Assembly: GCF_041296385.1 (NCBI RefSeq)
Contig: NC_091015.1
Coordinates: 93,418,004 to 93,482,003, forward strand
DNA: 64,000 nucleotides
Reading direction: 5' to 3'
Source of the DNA: Aphelocoma coerulescens
Lineage: Eukaryota > Chordata > Aves > Passeriformes > Corvidae
The notes under the pieces are model-generated. The model ran no database searches. It was given only the letters and a program-made list of their open reading frames with translations, and was not told the DNA's origin. Shown here piece by piece: positions 1 to 11,334 of this stretch. The position numbers and the translations under genes are program-made. The stretch's first letter is position 1; each line of letters begins with the position of its first letter.

Positions 1-119
1 CTCCATCTACATCTCAGTGAAGCCACCAAAAAGCTGTCACTCAGAAGCATGCCTCAAAGGCAAGCCTGCCCAAGCCTAGAGTGAAATGTACACTACACTT
101 TCTTGAGTGAAGTTTTTAC

Positions 120-231
120 CTTTCCAAATAAAGGCAAAAAATACTGCATCAACCATAAGCACACAGAAAAAAAAAAATGCATCAAACACTGCAAAGAGCC
201 ACTCAGGTTTATCTTCTTCACTTTATCTTCT
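120..231 (-). CDS. weak candidate exon, hydrophobic
   Basis: On the minus strand a pyrimidine-rich acceptor ending TTTCAG (just above 231) is followed by 112 bases and a good donor, GGAAAG|gtaaaa (just below 120). Entering with one base to complete a codon, the frame is open to the donor. It gives a peptide starting EDKVKKINLSGSLQ and then a hydrophobic stretch rich in F and L. An 11-base T run lies inside. A second frame is also open over most of the segment and reads like a membrane helix (KPEWLFAVFDAFFFF), but it has an in-frame stop near the acceptor. I do not recognise either peptide. It could be the next exon of the minus-strand gene suggested further up the window, or a chance pairing of splice-like signals. 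Confidence 0.22.
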
Positions 232-239
232 CTGAAACT

Positions 240-1590
240 AAAATAAAGATATGACAGAACATTCGAAGATGAAAGAAGGAAATGAGAGAATCAGATCAAC
301 AGGGCCTCAGAGACCAATTTTATAAAGGTCTGGGTGATGGGTGCATTTGGAAAAGCAGGGAGCAGAAAGGTGGTGATACTCATTGTACAATAATATGTGA
401 GCTAAATGGGAAATTTGGAATAAGGTGATGAAAACGAGTTGAACTGGGGTAACGATGAAGATGAAAATGCAGCAGCACCGGGATATCTCATGGTTATCTG
501 ATGTAAAAGAGCAAAACGTGACCCACAGATTTGGTTGTTAAAAGTTGTCAACTAGAACAGAGATGGAGAGGAAGAGAAGCTATGAAATGAACTTAAGGCG
601 TTGATTTTTGTTCATACTGAGTTTAAAATGATGATGGCTCATCCCAGGTGAAATACTGGGGGTGCCACCATCAGCATGTGATTAGAAAATACATAAATCA
701 GCACAGAGCAGATGTGTATGGATGAACTGTCAGAAATAATGTACTTAGTGGGACAAACAGAGAGTGAAGGATAGCGTTTTGGAGTACCTCAGGGACTAGA
801 CGAGAAAAGAGATGCCATCAAAATAGCTGATAAAAAAAACAGTTAAAGGAAAACAAAGTGAATGGACTATTATCCGGAAATCAAATGGCCCACAAGCAGC
901 AGCAGCATTGCTAACAACTTTCAAAGAGAAGAAATAAAGCCAATTCCCTAAGATGCAATAGCAACTAACACACTATGGGTTCTGCTTAGGGCAGTACTCA
1001 GAAACCCAGCAACAGGAAACCAGCAGAAAATCAGCAATATCCACCTCAGTTGAAATGAATAAAGATGATGAAGCTCTGACTTTTGGGCACAAACAAGCAT
1101 TACCAGCAGTAGATGCATATAATATATATTTAGAGGGGAGAAGTCAGCACGTAAACAGTGTTCCTGAGAAACAAAGGGAAAAATCAGATGAAAAGGCTGT
1201 ACTTTGTCTAAAATACTCCTACTTGTTTTTAAAGAATGAAACCAAACTCATCCAAGTTTTTGGTGCCATAAACCAGTATTTCAGGAATTTCAGTTGATAA
1301 ACACCTCAGAAGTATTCATACATCTATTCCCTAGAAATGAATGCAGCTTATGAGTACATGCCCATGTTTACATAAAAATATGTCCAATTTTGTCCACATG
1401 TGTGTCAAGAGAATAAACAATAAAAGAGAAATAGTTTGTAGGACATAGAAGAGATTATATAGAATCATAATATTATTAATTAATACAGAAGGACAACTGA
1501 AATCTAGTCTAAAGTTTTAAAGTCCACTTATTGAATGTCAAAGTGTTGTTAAGGGGCTCTTAACTGCACTTGGCCACAGAGCTAAACTCT
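240..1590. other. purine-rich unique sequence, no gene recognised
   Basis: The plus strand is clearly rich in A and G from about 240 to 1,240. It holds an 80-codon open frame (1,055-1,297) that is lysine- and glutamate-rich and matches nothing I know. The strand bias could mark a decayed retroelement, but no diagnostic motif is visible. Confidence 0.3.
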
Positions 1591-1597
1591 AACAATT

Positions 1598-1662
1598 AGA
1601 ATCATAGAATTGTTTTGGTTGGAAAGGATCTCTAAGATCAAGTCCAAGTAATTTCACTGTAT
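1598..1662 (-). mobile_element. CR1 LINE, 3' tail fragment
   Basis: The plus strand reads AGAATCATAGAATTG, then TTTTGGTTGGAAAGGATCTC, then 'taagatca agtccaa'. This is the reverse complement of the conserved CR1 3' end. Only the terminal ~65 bases are recognisable. Confidence 0.8.
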
Positions 1663-3420
1663 TGGGTGCAGAATATTATTACCAGAAGCCCTATTTACTC
1701 CAGAAATGTTTGACAGCCACCATGCCTGAATTCTGCATTGCTCTAGGGCCTTCACAAAGAAGTAACAGTTTTGAAAAAAGAGCAATATTTTTAGAGGAAA
1801 CTTCTGGTATTATAGGAAATAAAAGCTAAAGGCAATCTGTGACACAAACATAGCTTTCTGTAGTACTGTGATTATAGCTATTTTTGTGCTCGAAAAATCC
1901 AGAACAGCCAGAAACAGTTCCACCTGTCAGCTGCCATATTATTTGTAACTTCTTATGTGTTTATGCTCCAAGTGCCTCTTTCCATATAAATTAGTTCTAT
2001 ATGTGTTACATTAAAATCAACATTTTTTAGCTCAAAAGGTATTTCAAGATTACTGTATCTAAAAATAAATATTTAGTGTCTTAATCACATTAATGGAAAA
2101 AATTTCAATAAAAAGATCTCATTCTTATCAAGTGAAAAATAAGCAGATTGAGGAGCATCTTCACAGGACATTCAGTGCTGAACCCTTTTCATTTAAATGA
2201 GCTCTGCCACTAACTTCAGCTGGAGCAACAATAAGCCTGCAGTTATTTGTTCTCAGTTAAGTTTTCAATAAGCTTTGATTGATGTGTGTGTACTTTGCTG
2301 AATTCAGCAGTACAGCACAGTAATCAATGCATTGTAGAAGTAAGCTGTTATCTCAGAAGCACCTGTCTCTCATATCAGATTGGAAAAATTCTTAGAGAAT
2401 AACTATTTGTTTCATATGGCTCTGGAAACAGATACTCAAGCTGTATCTATCTGTTCATGTGTATTTTATGTGACGTCCTCAAAGAAAAGTCTTTCTTAAA
2501 CTATGTAATCTCCTATATCTTTTTTTTATTATATTTAAGTTAACCTTCACATTTCAAGATAAGTTAATTCTTTTATAATGCAAGCTGTTGTTATTTTATC
2601 AAAATCACCAAGAAAAACTGAGTTCCAGCATTTGGTCTATAACAGAAAGCTGAGGGAAGATCACCATAAATCTGTCCTGCAGGGATTTTGTACAGAATGC
2701 TGAGCTCAGACACATGCCATGGAAATTGCCATGCAGGAGATGTACTGTGAATTGTAAACACCACATCACAAAGCTGATAGCTTCAGGCTGGGGGCTTGCT
2801 TTCTTTCTTGATAGGACTTTCATTGGTGGTTTCGGAAGACAACATGGGAATTATTCCCACATATCTACCTCAGTCAAAAAGTTAGCCAAGATACACCATT
2901 CCTGCGCTATTTCTTTTTGAGTAAATTCAATCAGAAAATTTTTAAAAGTCATTTAACAAGCAAATAAACCTCTGTATGCATGTCATTGTCCTACTCGTAC
3001 TCAAAAGGCTTGTGTGGCTTGACCTCAAAGGACAGGGTTAACCCTGAATGGAGAGAAGGGCAACACTCTTCTCAACTTGACTGATCTACTGAAAAGCATT
3101 TATAAGGAATAATTATCTTTTCCTGTAATAAGAACACAAGAACAAGTTGCTTCTGTGAAATGTGTTTGAATATCTGGGCAATAACAGCCTAAGTTCAACC
3201 CCTAAATAAGCTGGAATCTGCTCCAAAAATTAATGTTTTGAGTCTAAAATTGAAATAAGCAGTGACAATTAAGATATGGATTGGGACTTTTTATTGTTCA
3301 AAATATACTTTTCCTGCTATATAATTCTATTATGTAGATAAATGATAGAAGGAGTGATAATGCTAAAAATATCACAAGAAATCTTCTTTCCTAAATATTT
3401 TCAGTAAGGTCATAAACAAT
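1663..3420. other. intron-like or intergenic, nothing recognised
   Basis: AT-rich unique sequence. Two overlapping open frames of about 70 codons on opposite strands (2,605-2,920) lack splice signals or recognisable motifs. Confidence 0.4.
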
Positions 3421-3426
3421 ACTCAC

Positions 3427-3472
3427 CTCTGATTGCTCATCAGGGGTAAAAAAAAGGGAGAGATAATGTAGC
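3427..3472 (-). CDS. weak candidate exon
   Basis: The donor is very strong (TCAGAG|gtgagtat, minus strand) and the acceptor acceptable (TTTCTTAG). They enclose 46 bases open in two frames: one gives YIISPFFLPLMSNQ, the other LHYLSLFFTPDEQSE. The first frame joins in phase (2/2) to the candidate at 120-231. The segment is short, hydrophobic and unrecognised, so a chance pairing is quite possible. Confidence 0.22.
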
Positions 3473-3515
3473 CTAAGAAATTTAGAATCTCCTCCTCCTT
3501 TTGCTTTTCATACAG

Positions 3516-3595
3516 GGCTTGACTGATGTCTTACTTTGCCAGGACTTGCTTGGATCTAAAAACCCCATCTGTGTATCAGTGCTTCACTCAGCTAG
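3516..3595 (+). CDS. weak candidate exon, plus strand
   Basis: A long pyrimidine tract (CTCCTCCTCCTTTTGCTTTT) leads to acceptor ATACAG. The next 80 bases are open in frame 0 (GLTDVLLCQDLLGSKNPICV at the start) and end at CTAG|gtatcc. The acceptor is excellent and the donor moderate. It lies opposite, and very close to, a minus-strand candidate at 3,427-3,472, so at most one of the two is likely to be real. The peptide is not recognised. It could also be a non-coding exon. Confidence 0.2.
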
Positions 3596-3599
3596 GTAT

Positions 3600-6500
3600 C
3601 CAGAGACCCTCTGAAAACAAAAGAATCCAGGAAAAAGTTTTCTTTGGCACCAGGCTGACTAACACAAACATATTTGCTTAGCATCAGTAAATGGGTATGT
3701 TTCTTTCAGCTATTATCATCTAATTAATTACAAGTTGGTGTGCTAACTAACATCAATCCCCTCCAAACACCTTTTACTCTAGCATAACCAGACTGCTATG
3801 GGAGAATCATCAAAGAAAAAAGCCGGATTGTAAAATCATTCTGGAAAAGAGGGAAGAGATCTTTAGAATTCTTTCTTTTTTACACCACATGGTCTTTAGG
3901 TAAACCAAAGTATTTTACTAAAAAAAAAGATTTAAATACAATAAGTGGTTACCAGAATGTTCCATTTAACCAGCAATGCACTGGGTGAAGAGAATGCATA
4001 AGTATTAGTGGGCAATTTGAATCCACAAGTGTCTAACTTTGCCTATTCACTCCTGTGGTCAAAAGTGTTTCAGATGCACAGGAAAATCCTCAATTAGATT
4101 GAAGTTTTATGATGTAATTGTGACCCAGTGAATGTTTTCAAATCAGAGGCAAATGGGGAGCAAACAGATGGAGAATCAGGGACACTAATTATGCTTAAGG
4201 AGTGCCTAACACTGGTCCCGTACATTTATACATAATAAGGTCATAATCCTGAGGCAACTGATGCACTCTTATAAATTTGAGATTGAACATTCTCTGACAC
4301 ACAATATTTTAATGTATTATTTTAAATAAAATATCCCAATTATACTTGACCATCTCTTCTTCTTATATTTAATGAGGCAGGGGAAATGAGCACAGACTAA
4401 AAGACAATATTGAAATACATGACCATTTATATGGTAGGTGTTACATTGATTTTTAAACTTCTATATACATAAGTTCAACCTAAAGCAGAATATTTTTGGA
4501 TACATGATCTTTTCCAGAACAAGTATTCATAAAAAATTGAAAGTAATTGTCCTATCAAAGATAATTTTTAGTATTGGTGTTCTGAATTACCATGATTCCC
4601 AGTCATCAAATGTTTTACCCTCCTTTTTTTTTTCCCAGTTAATTGTTTGTAAATTAATTTGGTATGTGAGTAAATGTTATTCTAGGTATTCAACAACCAT
4701 ATTTTCCAGGATGCAGATCTTTATCATTCATCTCTAAAAAATTAACATTAATAAAATCAGTTTCATGCTGCCTTCCAAAAGAAACCACAGTTTTATTTTA
4801 GAAGCAGTTCTCCTTAAGTTCCCAAATTAGAGGGAATTTTAGTGAACACAGTGAATATTTTTTCCCTTAAGAAATATTTTTGGCCATTCTAGAAAACATA
4901 TTTAATCCATTTCTCACTCCCTCTGATTCTCTCTTTTTTTTTCTTTTCTTTCTTTTTAATCTATGTACTTGTTATAGGTGGATACATGATGTAACAATTA
5001 CACAGTTATTAGCAATGTGAGCTTTGCCTTTAATTTTTAATGGGCAATTTTCATCAGCTCTGGTGGGAAGTAGCTCAGACAAAGTGAATATATATATTTT
5101 TATATATGAATGACTTTGTTGACTGTTTGCAGCTTGGAATGGCCACATGCACCCAAACTGCTCAGTCTTTATGGACCTTCCTGTAGGTAAGGAAGAAGAA
5201 CTTGAGGTATGAGCAGAAACTGGCTTACAGCAGTTTTTAAACTTCTCCCTTCTTCAAAATACAATACAGAAGAGCAGCCTTTGGGTCTTTAAAATCAAAT
5301 AAAACTACAAAATCTTATAAAGCTATACATTATTGCAATCCTTCACTAGGAAATGCTATATCCTGACAAATGCTACAGATATTTAGAAAAATCTACATTA
5401 AATTTACATATCAAAATCTCCCTTCCTATCCCATCTACCCAAGAATATATGAAACTTGGTTCCCTGGGTATACTCCTCAAACACATTTCAACAGAGTTTC
5501 TGGCAGATTTCACCTGATGGTTTCTCTGGGGACGTTGAAAAATGGGACAGCCTGAGTGACTTTAATTTTTCAAATGCAGTGTTAATAAAATTGACTATTA
5601 CAATTGCTATAAAATGTCTGTGGATTTTTCCTTTTTAATTTGCTTGGCTAAATTAAGAGCAGCTAAGTTCATGCCCTGATCCATTTTTTCAGTGCTCATA
5701 ATATAATGCATTTGCATAAAGCAAAGAGGGAAACATTGACTAAACTTTTAGCAATTTTAAAACCCCCTAAGGACACATTAGGATTATGCCAAGTGATCCA
5801 GGGGCAGGTGCTAATATTAAAATGTCACATTCACACTATATAGGCAATGGATTCATGTTTAGGTTTACCTGTCACAAGAAACCCAAGGAACAGACTTGTG
5901 GGATTTTTTTCCCCTTTTATAATACAGATGCAGTTCTTAAGGCATTCCCAGCTACCAGTGAAAGAACCCTTATTTCCTTTTGCATCTTTAAAAGCTTTAA
6001 AATATTTAGTTCTCAACCACAAGTAATTTGATGATGATAAAAAAAGTATTATCTGCCTTTAGGATTCTCTGTTCTGGAAGATTCATTTCTCATCAATCAG
6101 ACAGCTCAACTAAGAGGACACTGGCGGAAATATTGAGTTGTTTTCTTGGTTTTCCAGTTCGGGTCTCTTCTGCACTCACAGTTGCTTCTCATATATGCCT
6201 AACTTCTTTTCCAGCCTCTTTCCAACATACCAATTCTCTATTTCAGTCTCTTGTTCTGGCTAGTTCCAGTCTTGCCTGTAAACTATTTCCCACTGACATG
6301 GGAAATCCTTCCTCTTTTTATGTCTTTGCACCAATCTCTCTTTCATGAGATCAGTAGTCTTGCTGAATGTCACTTCAGCAATGGGCCTGAACTAAAGCAC
6401 CTGGTTAAAGGGTTTCAAACATTCCTGTAGGTGATCATACATAAAGTTAATAAATTAATGTATTTTTTCTAAGTTTATTAGAGCAACCTAATTTCTTGAA

Positions 6501-7590
6501 ACAAATGTGACTTTATTGGTACTAAATGAAAGAGTAAACCATCTTGAAAGTCAGCAGCAAAGAGTGTGCTCTGCATGACAGTCATTGACTTATTTGAAAG
6601 GCATTGAGGGTTTTTACATTTTAGGATTAGGATATGCAGTAGAAAAAAAGCAAATCTAGTTCTATTCAGATTGAAACAAATGATTGATACTTCCACAGTG
6701 ATCACAAATAATCACTGTTATGATTTTTCCTTTAAGGGAAGTATGTTTCTGTCATGTTGTCCCAATAGATGAGTGCTGCAAGAATCTAGAGGAAGAAGAG
6801 TAAGGAAACTGACCTTGTGTCTTAACTTCCTGTTGATTTCTGACGTATCCTCATGCTATGAAAGTAATTAATTTCCCATTTCCCATCACATGATCTTCTC
6901 ACTAGTTCAGAGACATGCTTACAGTCACTGAAGTATCATGTCATCTTGTCAGTGTTGTCCTGCTTTCTCCCACTCACTCTTCCTACAGTTTTATTATTTA
7001 TCCAGTCTTTCTTTTCAAGAAGGATCTGTCTGGCTGAACCTACTGTATAAGACCACCATATATATACACCAATCACATGTTTAAAGCATTATTTCACTAC
7101 GTCTCACCAAACTGAGAACATCTGTGCTGTCAGGCAAGCTGACACAGGAATCTGTAAAGTAAAAATACTGTGCTGTAAGTACCATTTATTTCTTTCTAGA
7201 TTCTGTCTTATAGATTTTTCTTTGTCCTTTTGTTTAGGGTTTAGAACAGTCTGTCCATGAAATGACAGTTTATATGAACCTTCTGGTTTTCATTGGAGAC
7301 ACTTAAGTGCAAATTAGCCTGTTCTTTCAGAACTGCATTGCTTTTTTTTGCTTTAAAAGGCTGCATGAATATTACTGATTTTAAAGGTGTTAGGTTTGTT
7401 ATCTCCCCTATCTCAGGATTCAATAATTGTTCTTTACCCAATTTTAGCTAGCTTTACAGGCAGGCATCCTAATGTAGATTTCAGCCTGTAAGTATCACTT
7501 CCTTTCAGCTTAGTCTGGGTGCCATGGCTACACTGTTATATCACAGATTTCCAAGAAATTTTCTTAGGTGTTAGAATAAAATTTCAATAG
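3600..7590. other. intron-like or intergenic, AT-rich
   Basis: No gene recognised. T-rich runs occur near 4,620 and 4,930, and a TA-rich self-complementary stretch lies at about 5,087-5,110. Open frames of 60-106 codons (for example 6,028-6,348) show no motif, splice context or repeat similarity. Confidence 0.4.
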
Positions 7591-7596
7591 AGTTAC

Positions 7597-7660
7597 CTTG
7601 CTTGAAAGGTCCTTGGCATAGCTTTGGTCAAGGCCAAGTTGAACACCAGAACAGTTTGCA
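7597..7660 (-). CDS. weak candidate exon
   Basis: The donor is good (AGCAAG|gtaact). The acceptor (CCATAAG) has a poor pyrimidine tract. The 64 bases between are open in two frames, one reading ANCSGVQLGLDQSYAKDLSS and ending in phase 0. An upstream in-frame TGA means the frame can only be used if the acceptor is real. Not recognised. Confidence 0.22.
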
Positions 7661-7664
7661 CTTA

Positions 7665-9690
7665 TGGTTCAGGAATTTAAATGGACAAGTTTCTGTTTCT
7701 AGCAGTGATTGAAATAGTGATCGCCTAGTTTTAGGGTTTGGGAAACTTGATTTTGTAAGCACTCTCATGGGTCAGAACAGAAAGTGTCCAGATTTTATTC
7801 ACTACCATAGACATTGCAGATGTACAGAAAAATTCAGATCAAACATCAGTGGCAGTTAATGAGATGTTTTTAGTGGAAGAGTGGAAATGATGAGTAGTAG
7901 GAATAGACTAGACCACAGCTATGCATGAAGCAAGAGCCTTGTCCTCTCCATCTGGCAATTGCATACTTGAATAATATACAGAAACCATCAGTGATTTGTA
8001 TAACATAGCAACCAACTTCCCCTTTATTAAAGGCTTGTTCTGCAGCGTGTCATGATTCCTCATGATTGCATTGGTAAGGAACGTTTTCAGTTTTGTATTT
8101 TCTCATCACTGGTTTCCAGACTTAGGGACTACACTCTAGCTGACAACAGAGATTTCCACTGTCTTGCCTTCTCACTCAGGTCACAGAGATGATGATTGTT
8201 CCTTCTCTTGAGAGCTCATGGGCTTATTCATGCTACCCTGGCTACTCATTTCTTTATTTTGTTTTGTTGGTAGGGTTTGGGGTTGTTTGTTTTTTTTTTT
8301 TCTGGGGGGAGGAAGGGTAGTATGGGGAGGAGCAGGCTATCCACACAGTCTTATTTTTAAAGTTTTCTTTCTCAGACTTTGTGAACGTTTTATCTTATTA
8401 CCTTTCCTAGTTTTGACTATTTCAGGTATTCATCTGAATGTCCTCCATCATTTGATTTACAGCAGTCCTTCAAAACATGAGAGAAGTTTTCATACTCTGC
8501 CTGAATACCACAATTATTTTAATCCATCACATGCATTTTTAAAACTATTTTTCAGCTCATGTTCACATTCTTTACTTGTTGGACAATCCAGAACTTGTCT
8601 TAGTGCCAGGATACGCTATTAGTTTAAATTAGAGCTGCTGTAAGAAATTCATCAACAGACTGATGTCTGATGAAAAAAGCTTCCTCACATTCTTGTATAA
8701 AATGATTATAGCTGTTCTCCTCTTGTCTGAGCTAGAGAAAAAATGCAGACCAATGGAGGGAAGAAGGAGCGGGAAATGGGGAGAAAATAAGTTAGAAATA
8801 AATTAGAATCATACTAAACAAGCTTGGAAAGACAAACCAGTATGAAATTTGGTGAGTAAAAACAGCTGCCTGTATTTGCAATTACAGACTTATGATGCAA
8901 TTGCCTGTTAATGGCCCAGTTAAATTGTGAAGTAGATACAACTATATTTGTTACACAGATAATAACAGATTAAACAGGCTATAAATTTGATTTATTTAAG
9001 GACTTTTTCCATTACTTCATCAATGCATTAGCACAAAACATCTTCATGGAGAATAGTTGCTGATCTGGTAACTCAGTCATCCACTGTCTACCATTCCATT
9101 TGGGCAAGAGTAGGACTCACTTCTTCTGGGTCACTACTGTTGCATTTATAAGTGTAGCAGTACTTGACTCAATAAATCTATGGATATCTGTGGTTTTCTC
9201 GTTTTTTTCTCTAAAGCTACCATACTACCTGTTTGGCCAGTGCTGGACTGTTCCTTAAGCGTTAGTACATGATACACAAACTCAGATTTCTTACAGATAC
9301 CTTATTCCATTGTAAGCATGTTTCTAGCTGCATCCCTCATTCTGTGTTGAAAACAAATCCCATAACTGGACACATCTCCCAGGAGGGCTCTAGAATATAC
9401 ACCTTTCAAAAGACCATCTCTACAACACCCATGATTGTATGCTGATTGCCACATAATTCTGGGAAACAATGACTTCTGAAGATCCCAACACATTTGTTTG
9501 GGCAAGCTATAAATAAAATCAGGATGGAAAGTTGATGCAAAAGTAAAGCAGCATAGAAACCTTGTTTCCTTTTCATGCAGTACCACAAGACTTCTCTGCA
9601 GCTCATTTAGCAGCAGCCACAGGGTGAATTTGAAGCTAAATGTCTCTGCATTCAGAGGGCCCGAGATTGGAGCCATGAGCCAGAGCTCAC
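7665..9690. other. intron-like or intergenic
   Basis: Nothing recognised apart from the T/G-rich tract listed separately. The plus-strand frame 8,218-8,622 (134 codons) is an artefact of that tract: its N-terminal half is low-complexity F and G. Confidence 0.4.
8251..8335. repeat. T/G-rich then G/A-rich low-complexity tract
   Basis: The plus strand passes from repeated TTTG units through a 12-base T run into a G-rich stretch (GGGGGGAGGAAGGG and GGGGAGGAG). It is simple sequence with no gene signal. Confidence 0.7.
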
Positions 9691-9696
9691 CTTTAC

Positions 9697-9754
9697 CCTT
9701 GCTGATATTTAGACATTCCCACATTCTCCCACTGTGTTTCACAAGCAGGAGACA
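9697..9754 (-). CDS. candidate exon, minus strand
   Basis: An excellent acceptor (TCTTTTTCTTCTGCTGCAG, minus strand) is followed by 58 bases and the donor CAAGG|gtaaag. In phase 0 it reads CLLLVKHSGRMWECLNISK. Another frame (SPACETQWENVGMSKYQQ) is open too. It sits inside a 181-codon open frame (9,302-9,847), the longest in the window, but the rest of that frame looks like read-through into introns. The phase-0 start matches the phase-0 end of the better candidate at 11,262-11,330. The peptide is not recognised. Confidence 0.33.
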
Positions 9755-9759
9755 CTGCA

Positions 9760-11260
9760 GCAGAAGAAAAAGAGATCTCTGTATACATCTGCTGAGACAG
9801 TGTTCCTGGAGGTGAAGACCAAACAGCCTGGGGTCAGCCAGTTCCACAGTGCTGAAGTAGGACCAGTAATCCCCTCTTTCTAGGTCAGCTTATCATAGCA
9901 TAGTCTGTTTCCCATTACATCCTTGTTGGAACCTCCCTGAAAAAACCAAAAAGGGACTATGCTGCAGCCATCCTGACAAGACTTCTCTTTCCTTTAATCC
10001 AGAACACAGTACTCTAAAAATGTATAAGGCTAGTTAGCTCCATTTTACAGACTGGCTAAATACCAGAGCTTGAAGCAGCAACCTGAAATCTATGCTTAGC
10101 CTAAAACTCCATGACTGTGAGAATGAAAGGCTGTGATATTAAGATGAAAGAGCTGACACAGTGCAACTGATATTGATGGTAGATTTCAATAAGTAAATGA
10201 AGAATCATATTCAAATAACTATTCTTACAGTCACTGTAAAGAATTTGCCTTCCAACATCTATTCTTCTGAATAAAAGAGAACAGCATATATTGCAATACA
10301 GGTGTTGACAGTCAGCTACCCAAAGCCTCAACAAAAGCATTAGAAATTTTGATAAATTATAAAATTTTATTTTCCTCTGCCTTCCATCTGTGCATAATTT
10401 GGATGTGTTAGACAATACTCATTGTTTCTTGACTACTTACTCCAGCATGTGTTTAAATACAGTCAATTTTCATTAAATTCCTTGCTTGTGGTTTTTGAGC
10501 AGAAGTTCTTTTTATTGTTTTTCTTTTTATTTTATTTTCCACCTTGTTTATTTGTTTGTTGTAAAAATTGGAAATGACTAGTTCATGATAAAAAAGAATG
10601 TGTAGGATGTATCTCAGGGGACCATATTTATTTCTATGTTTAATTAGTTTGATGGTCTTACTGTTACTGTCCCTACACAAAACTTCTACATCTATAGGTA
10701 AGAACTTCATGCCTGTAGCAGAAGATGAAAAAAATCCTCATTTCAAGTTCATTTCTATTTTTGGAACTTGCAGAGGAATTTATTTGGCCAACTTCCTCTC
10801 TGTTCAAATGGCCAATTTATTGGCAGAGCCCCAGGTAATGGGATCTGTCTGCCTCATCTATTTTAAAACATCTGCAATGTAGACATCTACATATGATCTA
10901 ATTTCCTAGAACTCTTCCACAACAAGTGGAAGAAAAGCTACTGCTGTATCTCATCTCAAGGCAGGCATATCTGAAGTATATCAGATGCATCATGCACCTC
11001 ACATCTTACTCTCTTGACAAAATATAGGCAACTGTCTCAGGCATAGATATTCAAAATTACATAAGTGAAATTCTTCCTTCCGATTGTTCTGTTGCAAGAC
11101 CAAAATGGAGACTAACAATAATTCTTCCATCTGTGGATCATTATATACATTTTAGCATGCAGATTCTAACTAATAGGCCTTTCACAGATAAAATGCTTGG
11201 AGCAAGCAGGCCCCTGAAATTAACTGAGCAAAAAGAGGACTTAGCTTCCTTCAGCTCTTA
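9760..11260. other. intron-like or intergenic
   Basis: Holds overlapping unrecognised open frames on both strands at 10,101-10,882. The plus frame there is hydrophobic (SLMVLLLLSLHK) and ends at a donor-like TATAG|gtaaga, but no convincing acceptor precedes it. Confidence 0.35.
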
Positions 11261-11261
11261 C

Positions 11262-11330
11262 CTGTTGAAGGAAGGAGATCAGCAGGGTGTCCACTTCTGA
11301 AGGCAAGTCATAAAAGAGGCCAGGAGTTAC
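11262..11330 (-). CDS. internal coding exon, unidentified minus-strand gene
   Basis: This is the best-bounded exon candidate in the window. The minus strand has a textbook acceptor (TGTTTTCTTCTGTGCCCAG), 69 bases open in phase 0, and a textbook donor (CAACAG|gtaagagc). The peptide begins VTPGLFYDLPSEVDTLLISF and is 23 residues long, acidic to hydrophobic and plausibly helical. The segment is about half G+C, well above its AT-rich surroundings, as a coding exon would be. Both ends are phase 0, so skipping it would keep the frame. I do not recognise the protein. Its neighbours on the same strand would be 34,674-34,793 upstream (phase 0 end) and 9,697-9,754 downstream (phase 0 start). It could still be a chance open segment between two good sites. 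Confidence 0.58.
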
Positions 11331-11334
11331 CTGG

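Noticed and set aside
8218..8622. 134-codon plus frame
   Set aside because: Its first half is translated T/G-rich simple sequence. The rest has no motif.
9302..9847. 181-codon minus-strand open frame, the longest in the window
   Set aside because: No family resemblance as a whole. Only 58 bases (9,697-9,754) have good splice borders. A second acceptor-donor pair at its end (9,302-9,342) contains stops in all frames.
10040..10090. CTCCATTTTACAGACTGGCTAA resembling a MIR SINE core
   Set aside because: Only about 15 bases agree, too few to separate from chance.
10598..10882. Plus frame resembling a signal anchor (SLMVLLLLSLHK) with a donor-like site
   Set aside because: No convincing acceptor or promoter, and the opposite strand is equally open.
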